The position numbers and the translations under genes are program-made. A DNA stretch of 64,000 bases from contig NZ_RWJX01000012.1 in NCBI RefSeq assembly GCF_004123805.1, forward strand, positions 1 through 64,000, given 5' to 3'. Origin of the DNA: Cellulomonas endophytica. GTDB taxonomy: Bacteria > Actinomycetota > Actinomycetes > Actinomycetales > Cellulomonadaceae. Within the stretch, counting starts at the first letter, position 1; each line of letters starts with the position of its first letter. The notes under the pieces are model-generated. The model had not been told where the DNA came from. It saw nothing but the letters and a program-made list of their open reading frames with translations, and ran no database searches. Shown in pieces: positions 1 to 9,379 of this stretch.

Positions 1-655
1 CGGTCGGGCGACCGGCACCGGCCGGGCGGCCCGCGCCGGTCGGGCGGCCCGCCGCCGTCGGACGGCCGGCACCCGCGGGACGGCCGGCGCCGGGTGCCGG
101 ACGGCCCCCGGGCGCGGCGGAGCGGCCCTCGCCCGAGGAGCGGTAGCCCTCGCCCGACGAGCGGTACCCGTCGCCGGAGGAGCGGTACCCGTCGCCGGAG
201 GAGCGGTACCCGTCACCGGAGGAGCGCTGCCCGTCACCGGAGGAGCGCTGCCCGTCACCGGACGGGCGGTAGCCGTCGCCGGAGGGGCGTCCGCCGCCCG
301 AGGGCCGGCCGGAGCCGCCGCCCGGGGGACGCCCGGCACCGCCGGACGGGCGGTAGCCGTCGCCCGACGAGCGGTAGCTGTCGCCCGACGAGCGGTAGCC
401 GTCGCCCGACGGGCGGTAGCCGTCGCCGGGCGGGCGGCCGCCGCCGGTCCTGCCGTCACCCGGGGGCCGGCCGGTCCCCGGTCGGCCGCCACCGGAGGGG
501 CGGCCCCCCGCCGACGGGCGACCAGCACCCGAGGGACGGCCCGCACCCGACGGACGACCGCCACCGCCACCCGGACGGCCCCCGCCCGACGCGCCGCCGG
601 CGCCTCCGCGCGCTCCGCCGCCGCCACGGCCGCGGCCGCCCTGTCCCTGGCTCAC
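1..655 (-). CDS. rluB: Ribosomal large-subunit pseudouridine synthase (RluB type), N-terminal part, cut by window edge
   Basis: A GTG start at 655 overlaps the scpB stop (GTGA). The frame stays open to base 1, so 218 residues are visible. All of them are low-complexity Gly/Arg/Pro/Ser sequence with seven-residue blocks of the type SGDGYRS. No catalytic domain is in view. The call rests on context: in Actinomycetota scpA-scpB is normally followed by rluB/rsuA, and those enzymes often carry a long basic disordered N-terminal extension before the S4 and pseudouridine synthase domains. The basic tail would suit rRNA binding, which is inference. Any other basic protein located here cannot be excluded from the visible part. 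Confidence 0.62.
   Translation of the reverse strand, partial: MSQGQGGRGRGGGGARGGAGGASGGGRPGGGGGRPSGAGRPSGAGRPSAGGRPSGGGRPGTGRPPGDGRTGGGRPPGDGYRPSGDGYRSSGDSYRSSGDGYRPSGGAGRPPGGGSGRPSGGGRPSGDGYRPSGDGQRSSGDGQRSSGDGYRSSGDGYRSSGDGYRSSGEGYRSSGEGRSAAPGGRPAPGAGRPAGAGRPTAAGRPTGAGRPAGAGRPT
128..430 (-). repeat. In-frame 21-bp tandem repeats encoding SGDGYRS-like heptads
   Basis: Two clusters (about 128-284 and 343-430) of 21-bp units alternate with Gly/Arg/Pro stretches. The period is a multiple of three and third positions vary, so the array is coding. Tyr in the heptad is replaced by Gln in two neighbouring copies. Unit number is likely to vary between strains through slippage. Confidence 0.8.
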
Positions 656-1560
656 TGTCGCCCACCGTCCTCGGGCGCCGTGGCGCCCGTCCTGTCGTCG
701 TCCCTGTCGATGCCCGTGCCCACGACCGTGACCGTGGTCGTGGTCGTGCCCCTGCCCACGTCCGTGCCGAGATCCGTGCCGAGGTCCGTGCCGGTCCCCG
801 TGCCCGCGTCGGTGCCCGCGCGGCCGCCGCCGGACCGGCCGGCGGGCCGCTGCTCCACGTCCTCGAGCTCGTCGAGCCCGGGGAGGTACGGCGCGAGGGG
901 CGGCAGCTCGTCGAGCGAGCGCAGCCCGAGCCGCTCGAGGAAGTATCCCGTGGTCCCGTACAGGTGCGCACCACCCAGCGGGTCCTGGCCCACCTCCGCG
1001 ACGAGACCGCGCGCCGTCAGCGTCCGCATGACGCCGTCGACGTTGACGCCGCGCACCGCCGACACCTGCCCGCGGGTGACGGGCTGGCGGTACGCCACGA
1101 CCGCCAGGGTCTCCAGCGCGGCCTGGGACAGGCGGGCGGTCTGGCCCTCGAGCACGAACCGCCCCACCACGTCGCCGTAGGCGGCCGCGGAGTAGAGGCG
1201 CCAGCCGCCCCCGACCTGCCGTAGCTCGAAGCCCCGCGGCCGCCCGCCGTCCGCGCCGGCGTACTCGCGCGCGAGCCCCTCGAGCAGCGCCGTGACGCGG
1301 TCGAGCGGCAGCGCGAGCACCGTCGCGAGCCGCACCGCGGGCACGGGCTCGTCGGCGACGACGAGCACCGCCTCGAGCACCGCCGCCGCGCCGCCGGGCA
1401 GGTCGTCGACGTCGAAGGCCAGCTCGTCGACCGACGGCATCCCGTCGCTCGTCCCGTCGGGCGTCTGGTCAGGCGTCCCGTCGCGCGCGCCGTCGAGCGC
1501 CTCCTCGGACGGCTCGTGCGTCGCGTCGTCGGGCAGGTCCCCCACGGTCGTCCCCGTCAT
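652..1560 (-). CDS. scpB: Segregation and condensation protein B
   Basis: 302 residues. ScpB forms a dimer of winged-helix domains and binds ScpA and the SMC ATPase in the condensin-like complex that organises the origin region. The ScpB core is plain from about residue 50 (AAAVLEAVLVVADEPV) through ALETLAVVAYRQPVTRGQV to the LRSLDELPPLAPYLP end of the second winged helix. The ATG at 1560 overlaps the scpA stop (ATGA). A Thr/Gly/Asp-rich tail of about 60 residues follows the domain and is longer than in most ScpB proteins. It looks disordered. Confidence 0.95.
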   Translation of the reverse strand: MTGTTVGDLPDDATHEPSEEALDGARDGTPDQTPDGTSDGMPSVDELAFDVDDLPGGAAAVLEAVLVVADEPVPAVRLATVLALPLDRVTALLEGLAREYAGADGGRPRGFELRQVGGGWRLYSAAAYGDVVGRFVLEGQTARLSQAALETLAVVAYRQPVTRGQVSAVRGVNVDGVMRTLTARGLVAEVGQDPLGGAHLYGTTGYFLERLGLRSLDELPPLAPYLPGLDELEDVEQRPAGRSGGGRAGTDAGTGTGTDLGTDLGTDVGRGTTTTTVTVVGTGIDRDDDRTGATAPEDGGRQ

Positions 1561-2498
1561 CGTGCCCTCCCCGGCGCGGGCTCGTCCGGCCCGCCCCGCA
1601 CGTCCCGCGCCGCCGTGTCCCGCGCCGCCGCGTCCTCCAGCGCCTCGTCGTCCCCGTCGAAGTCCCCGCCCACGGCGACCTCCCCCTCCGCGCCGCCCGT
1701 CCACCGCACGGTCAGCTCGCCCAGCGCGGCGACCTGGTCGAACGCGACGACGCCCTCCCGGAAGAGCTCGAGCAGCGCGAGGAACCGCGCCACGACGAGG
1801 AGCGTGCCGTCCGCGTCCGCGGTGAGGTCCCGGAAGGTCGTCTGCCCCGTCCGGCGCAGCCGGTCGACGAGGATCCCCGCCTGCTCCCGGACGCTGACGG
1901 GCGGTGCGTGCAGGTGCGCGAGGTCGACCCGCGGCGGCGCAGGGCGCGGTGCCAGGGCCCGCGCGGCGATCTCCGCGAACCGCTCGGGGCCGATCGTCCA
2001 CACGAGCTCGGGCAGCAGCGCGGACAGGTGCGGCTCGAGGGGCACGAGCCGGGGGTGCTGGCGGCCCTCGCGGGCGAACCGCTCGGCCAGGACGACCGCG
2101 AAGCGCTTGTAGGCGCGGTACTGCAGCAGCCGCGCGAAGAGCAGGTCGCGGGCCTCGAGCAGCTCGAGGTCCTCCGCGTCCTCCACGTCGCCCGACGGCA
2201 GCAGCCGCGCCGCCTTGAGGTCCAGCAGCGTGGCGGCGACGACGAGGAACTCGCTCGCCTGCCCCAGGTCCCACCCGCCGGCGGCCTCGCCGGCGCGGAT
2301 GTGGGCGATGAACTCGTCCGTGACGCGGGCGAGCGCGACCTCCGTGATGTCGAGCTTGTGCTTGGCGATGAGGCCGAGCAGCAGGTCGAAGGGCCCGGAG
2401 AAGTTGTCGAGGTGGACGGCGAAGGGCACCGTCCCCGCCGGCGCGGGGACGGCCGGTGGCGGTGCGTCGGCGGTCGGCGCCCTAGGCGGCGTCGCCAC
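1557..2498 (-). CDS. scpA: Segregation and condensation protein A
   Basis: 313 residues. This is the kleisin subunit that bridges the SMC heads and ScpB. The N-terminal kleisin motif (VHLDNFSGPFDLLLGLI) starts near residue 27, preceded by a Pro/Ala-rich extension. The central region is basic and charged, and a C-terminal winged helix lies near residues 200-280. The start overlaps the 3' end of parA by 17 bp and the gene ends inside the scpB start, so parA-scpA-scpB-rluB look translationally coupled. The acidic tail after the winged helix is lineage-specific. Confidence 0.95.
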   Translation of the reverse strand: MATPPRAPTADAPPPAVPAPAGTVPFAVHLDNFSGPFDLLLGLIAKHKLDITEVALARVTDEFIAHIRAGEAAGGWDLGQASEFLVVAATLLDLKAARLLPSGDVEDAEDLELLEARDLLFARLLQYRAYKRFAVVLAERFAREGRQHPRLVPLEPHLSALLPELVWTIGPERFAEIAARALAPRPAPPRVDLAHLHAPPVSVREQAGILVDRLRRTGQTTFRDLTADADGTLLVVARFLALLELFREGVVAFDQVAALGELTVRWTGGAEGEVAVGGDFDGDDEALEDAAARDTAARDVRGGPDEPAPGRAR

Positions 2499-3411
2499 GG
2501 GCGACGAGCTCGCGCGCGAGCTGCCGGTAGGCGGCGGCGCCGGGGTGGTTCGGCGCGTAGCTCGTGATGGGCTCCGCGGCCACCGTCGCGTCCGGGAACT
2601 TCACCGTCCGGCCGATGACCGTGTGCAGCAGCGTGTCGCCGAAGGCCTCGTGCACGCGGGCGACGACCTCGCGGGCGTGGAGCGTGCGGCCGTCGTACAT
2701 CGTCGCGAGGATGCCGTCGACCTGCAGGCGCGGGTTGAGGCGGTCGCGGACCTTCTCGATCGTCTCGACGAGGAGCGCCACCCCGCGCAGCGCGAAGAAC
2801 TCGCACTCGAGCGGGATGAGCACCCCGTGCGCGGCGGTCAGCGCGTTGACGGTGAGGAGCCCGAGGGACGGCTGGCAGTCGACGAGGACCACGTCGTAGT
2901 CGTCCATGACCGGGCGCAGCACCCGGGCCAGGACGGACTCGCGGGCGACCTCGCCGACGAGCTGCACCTCCGCCGCCGACAGGTCGATGTTGGCGGGCAG
3001 CAGGTCGAGGCCGTGCACGGGCGTGGGGCGGACGACCTCGCGGATGTCGAGGTTGCGCTCCATGAGCAGGTTGTAGACCGTGCGGTCCAGCTCGTGCGGG
3101 CTCGTGCCCAGGCCCACGGACGCGGCGCCCTGCGGGTCGAAGTCGACGACGAGCACGCGGCGGCCGTACTCCGCGAGCGAGGCCCCCAGGTTGATGGTGG
3201 TCGTCGTCTTGCCGACGCCGCCCTTCTGGTTGCACATGGCGATCACGCGCGCCGGGCCGTGCGAGGCCAGGGGCGCGGGGACGCCGAACTCCGGCAGGGG
3301 CCGGCCGACCACGTCGGTCGCCGACGGCCCGGGGATCCCCGGGAGGACCCCGTCCGTCCGACCCGTCCCGGTCGCCTGCTCGTCCACCTGCTCGCTCGTC
3401 CCCTGGCTCAT
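2482..3411 (-). CDS. ParA/Soj-family chromosome partitioning ATPase
   Basis: 309 residues. A deviant Walker A motif KGGVGKTT lies at residues 63-70, the A' motif VVDFDPQG follows, and Walker B is VVLVDCQPSLG. These place it in the MinD/ParA family. The first 55 residues are a disordered Pro/Gly-rich extension. It sits between xerD and scpA, the usual place of the second, non-origin ParA homologue of Actinomycetota, and no parB follows it. It is therefore more likely an orphan ParA cooperating with ScpAB than the main partition ATPase. GGAG lies 7 nt before the ATG. Confidence 0.9.
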   Translation of the reverse strand: MSQGTSEQVDEQATGTGRTDGVLPGIPGPSATDVVGRPLPEFGVPAPLASHGPARVIAMCNQKGGVGKTTTTINLGASLAEYGRRVLVVDFDPQGAASVGLGTSPHELDRTVYNLLMERNLDIREVVRPTPVHGLDLLPANIDLSAAEVQLVGEVARESVLARVLRPVMDDYDVVLVDCQPSLGLLTVNALTAAHGVLIPLECEFFALRGVALLVETIEKVRDRLNPRLQVDGILATMYDGRTLHAREVVARVHEAFGDTLLHTVIGRTVKFPDATVAAEPITSYAPNHPGAAAYRQLARELVARGDAA

Positions 3412-3535
3412 GCCACTGCTCCGCCGGTCAGCACCGGGCCACGGTACCGGAGCCGCCGGACCGCCCGGCGACGCCGTGCCGCGGCGGCACGGCCGGGTCG
3501 CCGCACCCGGGTGACGGGCGGGCCCGCCGCCGGTG

Positions 3536-4537
3536 TCAGAGCGCGCGCGGGTGCGCGCCGGCGTAGACCTCGCGGAGCGTGTCCGGCGTCACGAGCGTGT
3601 ACACCTGCGTCGTCGTGACGGAGGCGTGCCCGAGGAGCTCCTGCACCACGCGCACGTCGGCGCCGCCGGCGAGCAGGTGCGTCGCGAAGGAGTGCCGCAG
3701 GGTGTGCGGCGACAGGTGCGCGGTGCCGGCGAGCCCCGCGCGCTCCGCCGCCTGCCGCAGCGCCGCCCACGCGCTCTGCCGGCTGAGGCGTCCCCCGCGC
3801 AGGTTGAGCAGCAGGGCGGGGGTGCCGCGCCCGGCTCCCGCCAGCGCCGGACGCGCCCGCACGAGGTACGCCTCGACGGCCTCCGCCGCGAACGACCCCA
3901 CGGGGACCACCCGGGTCTTGCCCCCCTTGCCGTGCAGGCGGACGGCGGCCCGCCCGGGGGTCGTGTCGAGGTCGTCGACGTCCAGGCCCACGGCCTCGGA
4001 GATGCGCGCGCCGGTGGCGTAGAGGAGCTCGAGCAGCGCGCGGTCGCGCAGCGCGGCGGGCCCGTCCCCCCTCCCGGCCGCGTCGAGGAGACGCTCGACG
4101 TCCTCGACGGGGATGGCCTTGGGCAGCCGCCGCGGCTGGGCCGGCGGCCGGACGTCGCGGGCGGCGTCCGCGCCGACGACGCCCTCGAGGAGCCAGAACC
4201 GGTGCCACCCCCGGACGGCGACGACCGCCCGCGCCGCGGACGACGCGGACAGCGCGGCGCGGCCGTCCTCGCCCGAGCGCAGCACCCGCACGTAGCCCGT
4301 GACGTCCGCCTCGGCCACCTCGCCCGGGTCCGTGCGGCCCGTCGCCGTGAGGTGCTCGGCGTAGCGCTGCAGGTCCCGACGGTAGGCGGCGAGCGTGTTC
4401 GTCGAGAGCCCGCGCTCCACGGCGAGGTGCGCGAGGTACTGCTCGAGGGCGGCGGCGAGCCCCGGGGCCACGGCGGGCGAGGCCTGCCCCTCGGCGGGCG
4501 CGTCGGCCGTGGGCGTCCTCGCGGCGGTCGGGCTCAC
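3536..4537 (-). CDS. xerD: Tyrosine recombinase XerD
   Basis: 333 residues. It resolves chromosome dimers at dif together with XerC. The N-terminal SAM-like core-binding domain covers about residues 25-115 and the catalytic domain about 135-325. Visible catalytic residues are Arg178 (ATGARISE), the beta-hairpin Lys in GKGGK, His278 and Arg281 ([12 protein letters not shown]), His304 (GHASVTTTQ) and Tyr313. The start chosen is GTG at 4537, before a Pro/Ala-rich leader and just after the ctaB stop at 4555. The position next to parA-scpAB is the standard actinobacterial xerD site and makes XerC unlikely. Confidence 0.93.
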   Translation of the reverse strand: MSPTAARTPTADAPAEGQASPAVAPGLAAALEQYLAHLAVERGLSTNTLAAYRRDLQRYAEHLTATGRTDPGEVAEADVTGYVRVLRSGEDGRAALSASSAARAVVAVRGWHRFWLLEGVVGADAARDVRPPAQPRRLPKAIPVEDVERLLDAAGRGDGPAALRDRALLELLYATGARISEAVGLDVDDLDTTPGRAAVRLHGKGGKTRVVPVGSFAAEAVEAYLVRARPALAGAGRGTPALLLNLRGGRLSRQSAWAALRQAAERAGLAGTAHLSPHTLRHSFATHLLAGGADVRVVQELLGHASVTTTQVYTLVTPDTLREVYAGAHPRAL

Positions 4538-4554
4538 GTCGGGCCGCGGTCCCG

Positions 4555-5583
4555 TCAGAAGGGCAGGAAGACGTCGACCGTCACGGCGACGGACAGGAGC
4601 GTGAGGTAGGTGATCGACGCGTGGAACACCGACATCTCGCGCAGCTTCGGGTGCTGCGGGTCCCGGGCGCGGCGCAGCAGGCCGAGGCACAGGCCGAGGA
4701 ACCACGCGCCGAGCGCGAGCGCCACGACGGCGTAGACCCAGGTCATCCCCGCGACGGGGACGAGCAGGAGGCTGCAGGCGATCATCGCGACCGTGTGCGC
4801 CACCATCTCCCGCGCCACGCGGGTGTCGCCGGCGACGACGGGGAGCATCGGCACCCCGGCCGCCGCGTAGTCCCGCCGGAACTTCATCGACAGGGGCCAG
4901 TAGTGCGGCGGCGTCCAGAAGAAGACGACGCCGAACAGGAGCAGGGGCGCCCAGCCGACGCCGCCGGTGACCGCGGACCACCCGATGAGCACGGGCATGC
5001 AGCCCGCCGACCCGCCCCAGATGATGTTCTGCGAGGTCCGGCGCTTGAGGATCATCGTGTAGCCGACGACGTAGATGAGGATCGCGCCGGCGGTCAGGAG
5101 CGCCGAGGCGGGGTTGACCAGCAGCCACAGCCAGGCGAGCGAGACGACGCCCAGCACGAGCCCGAAGACGAGCGTCTCCCCCGGCGTCACGAGGCCCGTG
5201 ACGGTCGGGCGGCGCTTCGTCCGGTGCATGACGCGGTCGATGTCGCGGTCGAGGTAGCAGTTGAGGACGTTGGCCGCGCCGGCCGCGGCGGCACCGCCGA
5301 CGAGGGTCGCGAGCACGAGGCCGAGGGGCGGCAGCCCGCCCTGGGCCAGGACCATCGTCGGCAGGGTCGTCACGAGGAGCAGCTCGATGACCCGGGGCTT
5401 CGTCAGCGCGACGAACGCCCCGAGGCGCTGCCGGACGCGGGCGGCACCCGGCGCGGCGGCGGCCGCACGGGGCCCGTCCGCGCCGGGCCCGTCCGCCGGG
5501 GGCACCGCGGGCCCCGCCGACGCCGGGGCGCCCGCAGCGGTCTCCGGGACGGCCTCGGTCGAGAGAGGGCTGCGTGGTCGCAC
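4555..5583 (-). CDS. ctaB: Protoheme IX farnesyltransferase (heme O synthase)
   Basis: 342 residues. This UbiA-family membrane prenyltransferase adds farnesyl to heme B, giving heme O for aa3-type cytochrome oxidase. The prenyl-diphosphate motif [15 protein letters not shown] and the second Asp-rich region are visible, with about nine hydrophobic helices between residues 55 and 340. The first 50 residues are an Ala/Pro-rich cytoplasmic leader. GTG at 5583 is the start used, though an internal start after the leader is possible. It is divergent from tkt, as in mycobacteria. Confidence 0.95.
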   Translation of the reverse strand: MRPRSPLSTEAVPETAAGAPASAGPAVPPADGPGADGPRAAAAAPGAARVRQRLGAFVALTKPRVIELLLVTTLPTMVLAQGGLPPLGLVLATLVGGAAAAGAANVLNCYLDRDIDRVMHRTKRRPTVTGLVTPGETLVFGLVLGVVSLAWLWLLVNPASALLTAGAILIYVVGYTMILKRRTSQNIIWGGSAGCMPVLIGWSAVTGGVGWAPLLLFGVVFFWTPPHYWPLSMKFRRDYAAAGVPMLPVVAGDTRVAREMVAHTVAMIACSLLLVPVAGMTWVYAVVALALGAWFLGLCLGLLRRARDPQHPKLREMSVFHASITYLTLLSVAVTVDVFLPF

Positions 5584-5941
5584 GCCGGGCGGCTCCGTTC
5601 CTCGTCGGGTGGCACCGCGGACGGTGCGGGCCCTGCGGCCCCTCGGACGTGCGGCGGCACGTCCCGTCGACGGGCGGGGCCGCGTGACGCGCGTGCGGTC
5701 CCCCGGCCCGTCGGGCCGCCGCCCATGGTACGCGTCCCCCCGACCGGGGAGCGGACGCCGGGACGTGGTGTCCCCTCAGGAGGGCTAGGGTCGAACCGGT
5801 ACGTCCGGGACGCCCGGCGGCCGCTCCCCGGACCGCGTGCGCCGGACCCGACGTCGGTCCGCCGCCCCGCCGGCGAGCGCCCGCCGGCGCCCCTCCCCAG
5901 CAACGACAGTCGCCCGTCGACGCGGGCGGGAATGAGGTCAC
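5584..5941. promoter_or_regulatory. ctaB-tkt divergent intergenic region
   Basis: This is 358 bp without a gene. On the plus strand TAGGGT at 5786-5791 is a fair -10 for the tkt operon, with no convincing -35. That would give a leader of about 145 nt. A small 6-bp hairpin (5911-5928) lies just before the GAGG ribosome site of tkt. No riboswitch fold was recognised. Confidence 0.35.
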
Positions 5942-8113
5942 GTGAACGTGCAGGCCCCGCAGGCTCCGTCGGTCGGCTGGACCGACCTCGACCGCCGGGC
6001 GGTCGACACCGTCCGGGTCCTCGCCGCCGACGCGGTCGAGAAGGTCGGCAACGGCCACCCCGGCACCGCGATCAGCCTCGCGCCCGCCGCGTACCTGCTG
6101 TACCAGAGCGTCATGCGGCACGACCCGGCCGACCCGCACTGGACGGGCCGCGACCGGTTCGTCCTGTCCTGCGGGCACTCGAGCCTGACGCAGTACATCC
6201 AGCTCTACCTGGGCGGCTGGGGCCTGGAGCTCGAGGACCTCGAGGCGCTGCGCACGTGGGGCTCGAAGACCCCCGGCCACCCCGAGTTCAAGCACACCAC
6301 GGGCGTGGAGATCACCACGGGCCCGCTGGGCCAGGGCCTGGCCTCCGCGGTCGGCTTCGCCATGGCCGCCCGGCGCGAGCGGGGCCTGCTCGACCCCGAC
6401 GCGGCGCCGGGCACCAGTCCGTTCGACCACTTCGTCTACGTGCTCGCCTCCGACGGCGACCTCGAGGAGGGCGTGACCTCCGAGGCCTCGTCCATCGCCG
6501 GCACGCAGCAGCTGGGCAACCTCGTCGTGGTGTGGGACGACAACCGCATCTCCATCGAGGGCGACACCCAGATCGCCTTCAACGAGGACGTCACCGCCCG
6601 CTACGCCGCCTACGGCTGGCACGTCCAGACCGTCGACTGGATCAAGGGCGAGGACGGCTACACGGAGGACGTCGACGCGCTGTACGCGGCGATCGAGGCC
6701 GCGAAGGCCGTCACGGACCAGCCGTCGTTCATCCAGCTCCGCACGATCATCGCGTGGCCGTCGCCGAAGAAGCAGGGCACCCACGGCGCCCACGGCTCCA
6801 AGCTCGGCGGCGACGAGGTGCGCGGCCTCAAGGAGGTCCTCGGCTTCGACCCCGAGAAGTCCTTCGACGTCGACGCGGAGGTCATCGCGCACACGCGCGG
6901 GCTGTCGCAGCGCACCGCCGCGGCGAAGGCGGAGTGGCAGAAGGGCTACGACGCCTGGCGCGCGGCGAACCCCGAGCGCGCGGCGCTGCACGACCGCCTC
7001 GAGGCCGGCGCCCTCCCCGAGGGCTGGGCCGACGCGCTGCCGACCTTCCCCGCCGGCAAGGCCGTCGCCACCCGCCAGGCCTCCGGCGACGTGCTGTCCG
7101 CGCTCGCCCCGGTGCTGCCCGAGCTGTGGGGCGGCTCGGCCGACCTCGCCGGCTCGAACAACACGACGATGAAGGGCGAGCCGTCCTTCATCCCGGCCAA
7201 GTACTCCACGAAGGAGTTCTCGGGCGACGAGTACGGCCGCACGCTGCACTTCGGGATCCGCGAGCACGCGATGGGCTCGATCCTGTCGGGCATCCGCCTG
7301 CACGGGAACACGCGCCCCTACGGCGGCACGTTCTTCACGTTCTCGGACTACATGCGCGGGGCCGTGCGCCTGGCGGCGCTCATGGGCATCCCCGTCACGT
7401 ACGTGTGGACGCACGACTCCATCGGCCTCGGCGAGGACGGCCCGACGCACCAGCCGGTCGAGCACCTCGCGGCCTGCCGCGCCATCCCCGGCCTGTCCAT
7501 CGTCCGTCCGGCGGACGCCAACGAGACCGCGGCGGCCTGGAAGGCGACGCTCGAGCGCACGGACGGCCCCGTCGGCCTCGTGCTCACCCGGCAGAACGTG
7601 CCGACCTTCCCCCGCGGCGAGGACGGCTTCGCCACGACGGAGGGCGTCGCCCGCGGCGCGTACGTGCTGCTCGAGGCCTCGTCGGGCACGCCGGACGTGG
7701 TCCTGCTGGCGACGGGCTCCGAGGTGCAGCTCGCCGTGGAGGCCCGCACGACGCTCGAGGCGGCCGGTGTCGCCACCCGCGTCGTCTCGGTCCCGTGCCT
7801 CGAGTGGTTCGACGAGCAGGACCCGGCCTACCGTGAGTCCGTGCTCCCCTCCGCGGTGAAGGCGCGGGTCTCCGTCGAGGCCGGCCTGGCGCTGTCCTGG
7901 TACAAGCTGCTCGGGGACGCCGGCCGCGCCGTCTCCCTCGAGCACTTCGGCGCCTCCGCGGACTACGAGACGCTGTACCGCGAGTTCGGGATCACCGCGG
8001 AGGCCGTCGTCGCCGCCGCGCACGAGTCCCTCGCCGCGGCGCGCGGCACGTCCACGCCGCAGAACGACTCCGGCACGCCGGAGGACTCGGGCACGGGCGA
8101 CCAGCAGGCCTGA
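5942..8113 (+). CDS. tkt: Transketolase
   Basis: 723 residues, normal length. It is a thiamine-diphosphate enzyme moving two-carbon units between pentose-phosphate and glycolytic sugars. Visible motifs are the substrate-binding His in GHPG near residue 38, [12 protein letters not shown], the ThDP/metal motif beginning DGDLEEG, and the pyrimidine domain with the [18 protein letters not shown] block. The GTG start follows an ATGAGG ribosome site. It is the first gene of tkt-tal-zwf-opcA-pgl. A strong hairpin directly after the stop probably reduces read-through or protects the tkt message. Confidence 0.97.
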   Translation: MNVQAPQAPSVGWTDLDRRAVDTVRVLAADAVEKVGNGHPGTAISLAPAAYLLYQSVMRHDPADPHWTGRDRFVLSCGHSSLTQYIQLYLGGWGLELEDLEALRTWGSKTPGHPEFKHTTGVEITTGPLGQGLASAVGFAMAARRERGLLDPDAAPGTSPFDHFVYVLASDGDLEEGVTSEASSIAGTQQLGNLVVVWDDNRISIEGDTQIAFNEDVTARYAAYGWHVQTVDWIKGEDGYTEDVDALYAAIEAAKAVTDQPSFIQLRTIIAWPSPKKQGTHGAHGSKLGGDEVRGLKEVLGFDPEKSFDVDAEVIAHTRGLSQRTAAAKAEWQKGYDAWRAANPERAALHDRLEAGALPEGWADALPTFPAGKAVATRQASGDVLSALAPVLPELWGGSADLAGSNNTTMKGEPSFIPAKYSTKEFSGDEYGRTLHFGIREHAMGSILSGIRLHGNTRPYGGTFFTFSDYMRGAVRLAALMGIPVTYVWTHDSIGLGEDGPTHQPVEHLAACRAIPGLSIVRPADANETAAAWKATLERTDGPVGLVLTRQNVPTFPRGEDGFATTEGVARGAYVLLEASSGTPDVVLLATGSEVQLAVEARTTLEAAGVATRVVSVPCLEWFDEQDPAYRESVLPSAVKARVSVEAGLALSWYKLLGDAGRAVSLEHFGASADYETLYREFGITAEAVVAAAHESLAAARGTSTPQNDSGTPEDSGTGDQQA

Positions 8114-8119
8114 GCGACG

Positions 8120-8156
8120 GCACCGGGACGGGGCCGCACCGGCCCCGTCCCGGTGC
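8120..8156 (+). terminator. 16-bp GC hairpin between tkt and tal
   Basis: There are perfect 16-bp arms at 8120-8135 and 8141-8156 with a 5-nt loop, starting 7 nt after the tkt stop. No T-run follows. Since the operon continues, it may be a partial terminator or a 3'-end stabiliser separating tkt from tal-zwf-opcA-pgl. Confidence 0.6.
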
Positions 8157-8236
8157 GGCCCCCACCGGGCGGCGCCCTCACGGACGCCCCCGCCGACGAC
8201 GAGCAGCAGCCGCAGGACCCGAGGAGAGGACCCGTC

Positions 8237-9379
8237 ATGACCGAGCAGAGCACCCCGCTGGAGCGACTGAAGGCCGAGGGGGTCGCCGTCTGGCTCGACG
8301 ACCTGTCCCGGGAGCTGCTGCGCTCCGGCTCCCTCGCCGACCTCGTGGAGCACCACGGCGTCGTCGGCGTGACGACGAACCCGTCGATCTTCGCCTCCGC
8401 CCTCTCGAAGGGCGACGCCTACGACGAGCAGCTGCGCGAGCTCGCCGCCGAGGGCGTCGACGTGGAGGAGGCCGTCTTCCGCATCACGACGGACGACGTG
8501 CGCGAGGCGGCGGACGTGCTGCGCCCGCTCTACGACGCCACGGACGGCGTCGACGGCCGCGTGTCCATCGAGGTCGACCCGCGCCTGGCCCGCGACACGG
8601 AGGCCACCGTCGCATCGGCGAAGAGCCTGTGGGCCACCGTCGACCGCCCCAACGTCTTCATCAAGATCCCCGCCACGGTCGAGGGCCTGCCCGCCATCGC
8701 CGCGGTCCTCGCCGAGGGCATCAGCGTCAACGTCACGCTCATCTTCTCCCTCGAGCGCTACCGCGCCGTGCTCGACGCCTTCCTCGAGGGCCTCGAGGGC
8801 GCGAAGGCCCAGGGCATCGACCTGGCCCCGGTGGCCTCCGTCGCCTCCTTCTTCGTCTCCCGCGTCGACGCGGCGATCGACCCGAAGCTCGACGCGCTCG
8901 ACTCCGAGGAGGCCCGTGCCCTGCGCGGCAAGGCCGCGATCGCCAACGCGCGCCTGGCCTACACCGTCTACGAGGAGGTCGTCGCCTCCGAGCGCTGGAA
9001 GGCCCTCGCGGCCGCCGGCGCGAAGCCGCAGCGTCCCCTCTGGGCGTCGACGGGCGTGAAGGACAAGGCCTACCCCGACACGCTCTACGTGGACGAGCTC
9101 GTCGTCGCCGGCACGGTCAACACGATGCCCGGCTCGACGCTGACGGCGACGGAGGACCACGGCGTCGTCGGCGGCGACACCGTCTCGGGCACCGGCGCGG
9201 CGTCGCAGGACGTCGTCGACCGCCTCGCGGCGCTCGGCATCTCGCTCGACGAGGTGACGGAGACGCTCGAGGTCGAGGGCCTGTCGAAGTTCGAGGACGC
9301 GTGGGAGCAGCTCCTCGGCACGGTCCGCGACGGCCTGCAGGGCGCCGGCGAGGCCGTGGCCTCCGGGGCCGCCCGGTGA
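8237..9379 (+). CDS. tal: Transaldolase
   Basis: 380 residues, the longer actinobacterial type. It transfers dihydroxyacetone units in the non-oxidative pentose-phosphate branch through a Schiff-base lysine (FIKIPAT motif). VTTNPSIF near the N-terminus and the Ser/Thr phosphate-binding segments are visible. The ATG at 8237 has GAGGAGAGGA 6 nt upstream, which rules out the upstream in-frame Met. The last base triplet overlaps the zwf start. Confidence 0.97.
   Translation: MTEQSTPLERLKAEGVAVWLDDLSRELLRSGSLADLVEHHGVVGVTTNPSIFASALSKGDAYDEQLRELAAEGVDVEEAVFRITTDDVREAADVLRPLYDATDGVDGRVSIEVDPRLARDTEATVASAKSLWATVDRPNVFIKIPATVEGLPAIAAVLAEGISVNVTLIFSLERYRAVLDAFLEGLEGAKAQGIDLAPVASVASFFVSRVDAAIDPKLDALDSEEARALRGKAAIANARLAYTVYEEVVASERWKALAAAGAKPQRPLWASTGVKDKAYPDTLYVDELVVAGTVNTMPGSTLTATEDHGVVGGDTVSGTGAASQDVVDRLAALGISLDEVTETLEVEGLSKFEDAWEQLLGTVRDGLQGAGEAVASGAAR

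Noticed and set aside
128-430. Possible CRISPR array
   Set aside because: Units of 21 bp have no spacers, stay in frame and encode heptads, so this is a coding repeat.
4621-7836. Very long plus-strand open frame (over 1000 codons) crossing ctaB and tkt
   Set aside because: It runs antisense to ctaB and out of frame with tkt, has no domain, and is Arg/Gly/Pro-rich, the usual high-GC shadow.
4538-9160. Upstream extension of the xerD frame to 9160
   Set aside because: It passes antisense through tal and tkt and through ctaB in another frame. The XerD domain begins only near 4460.
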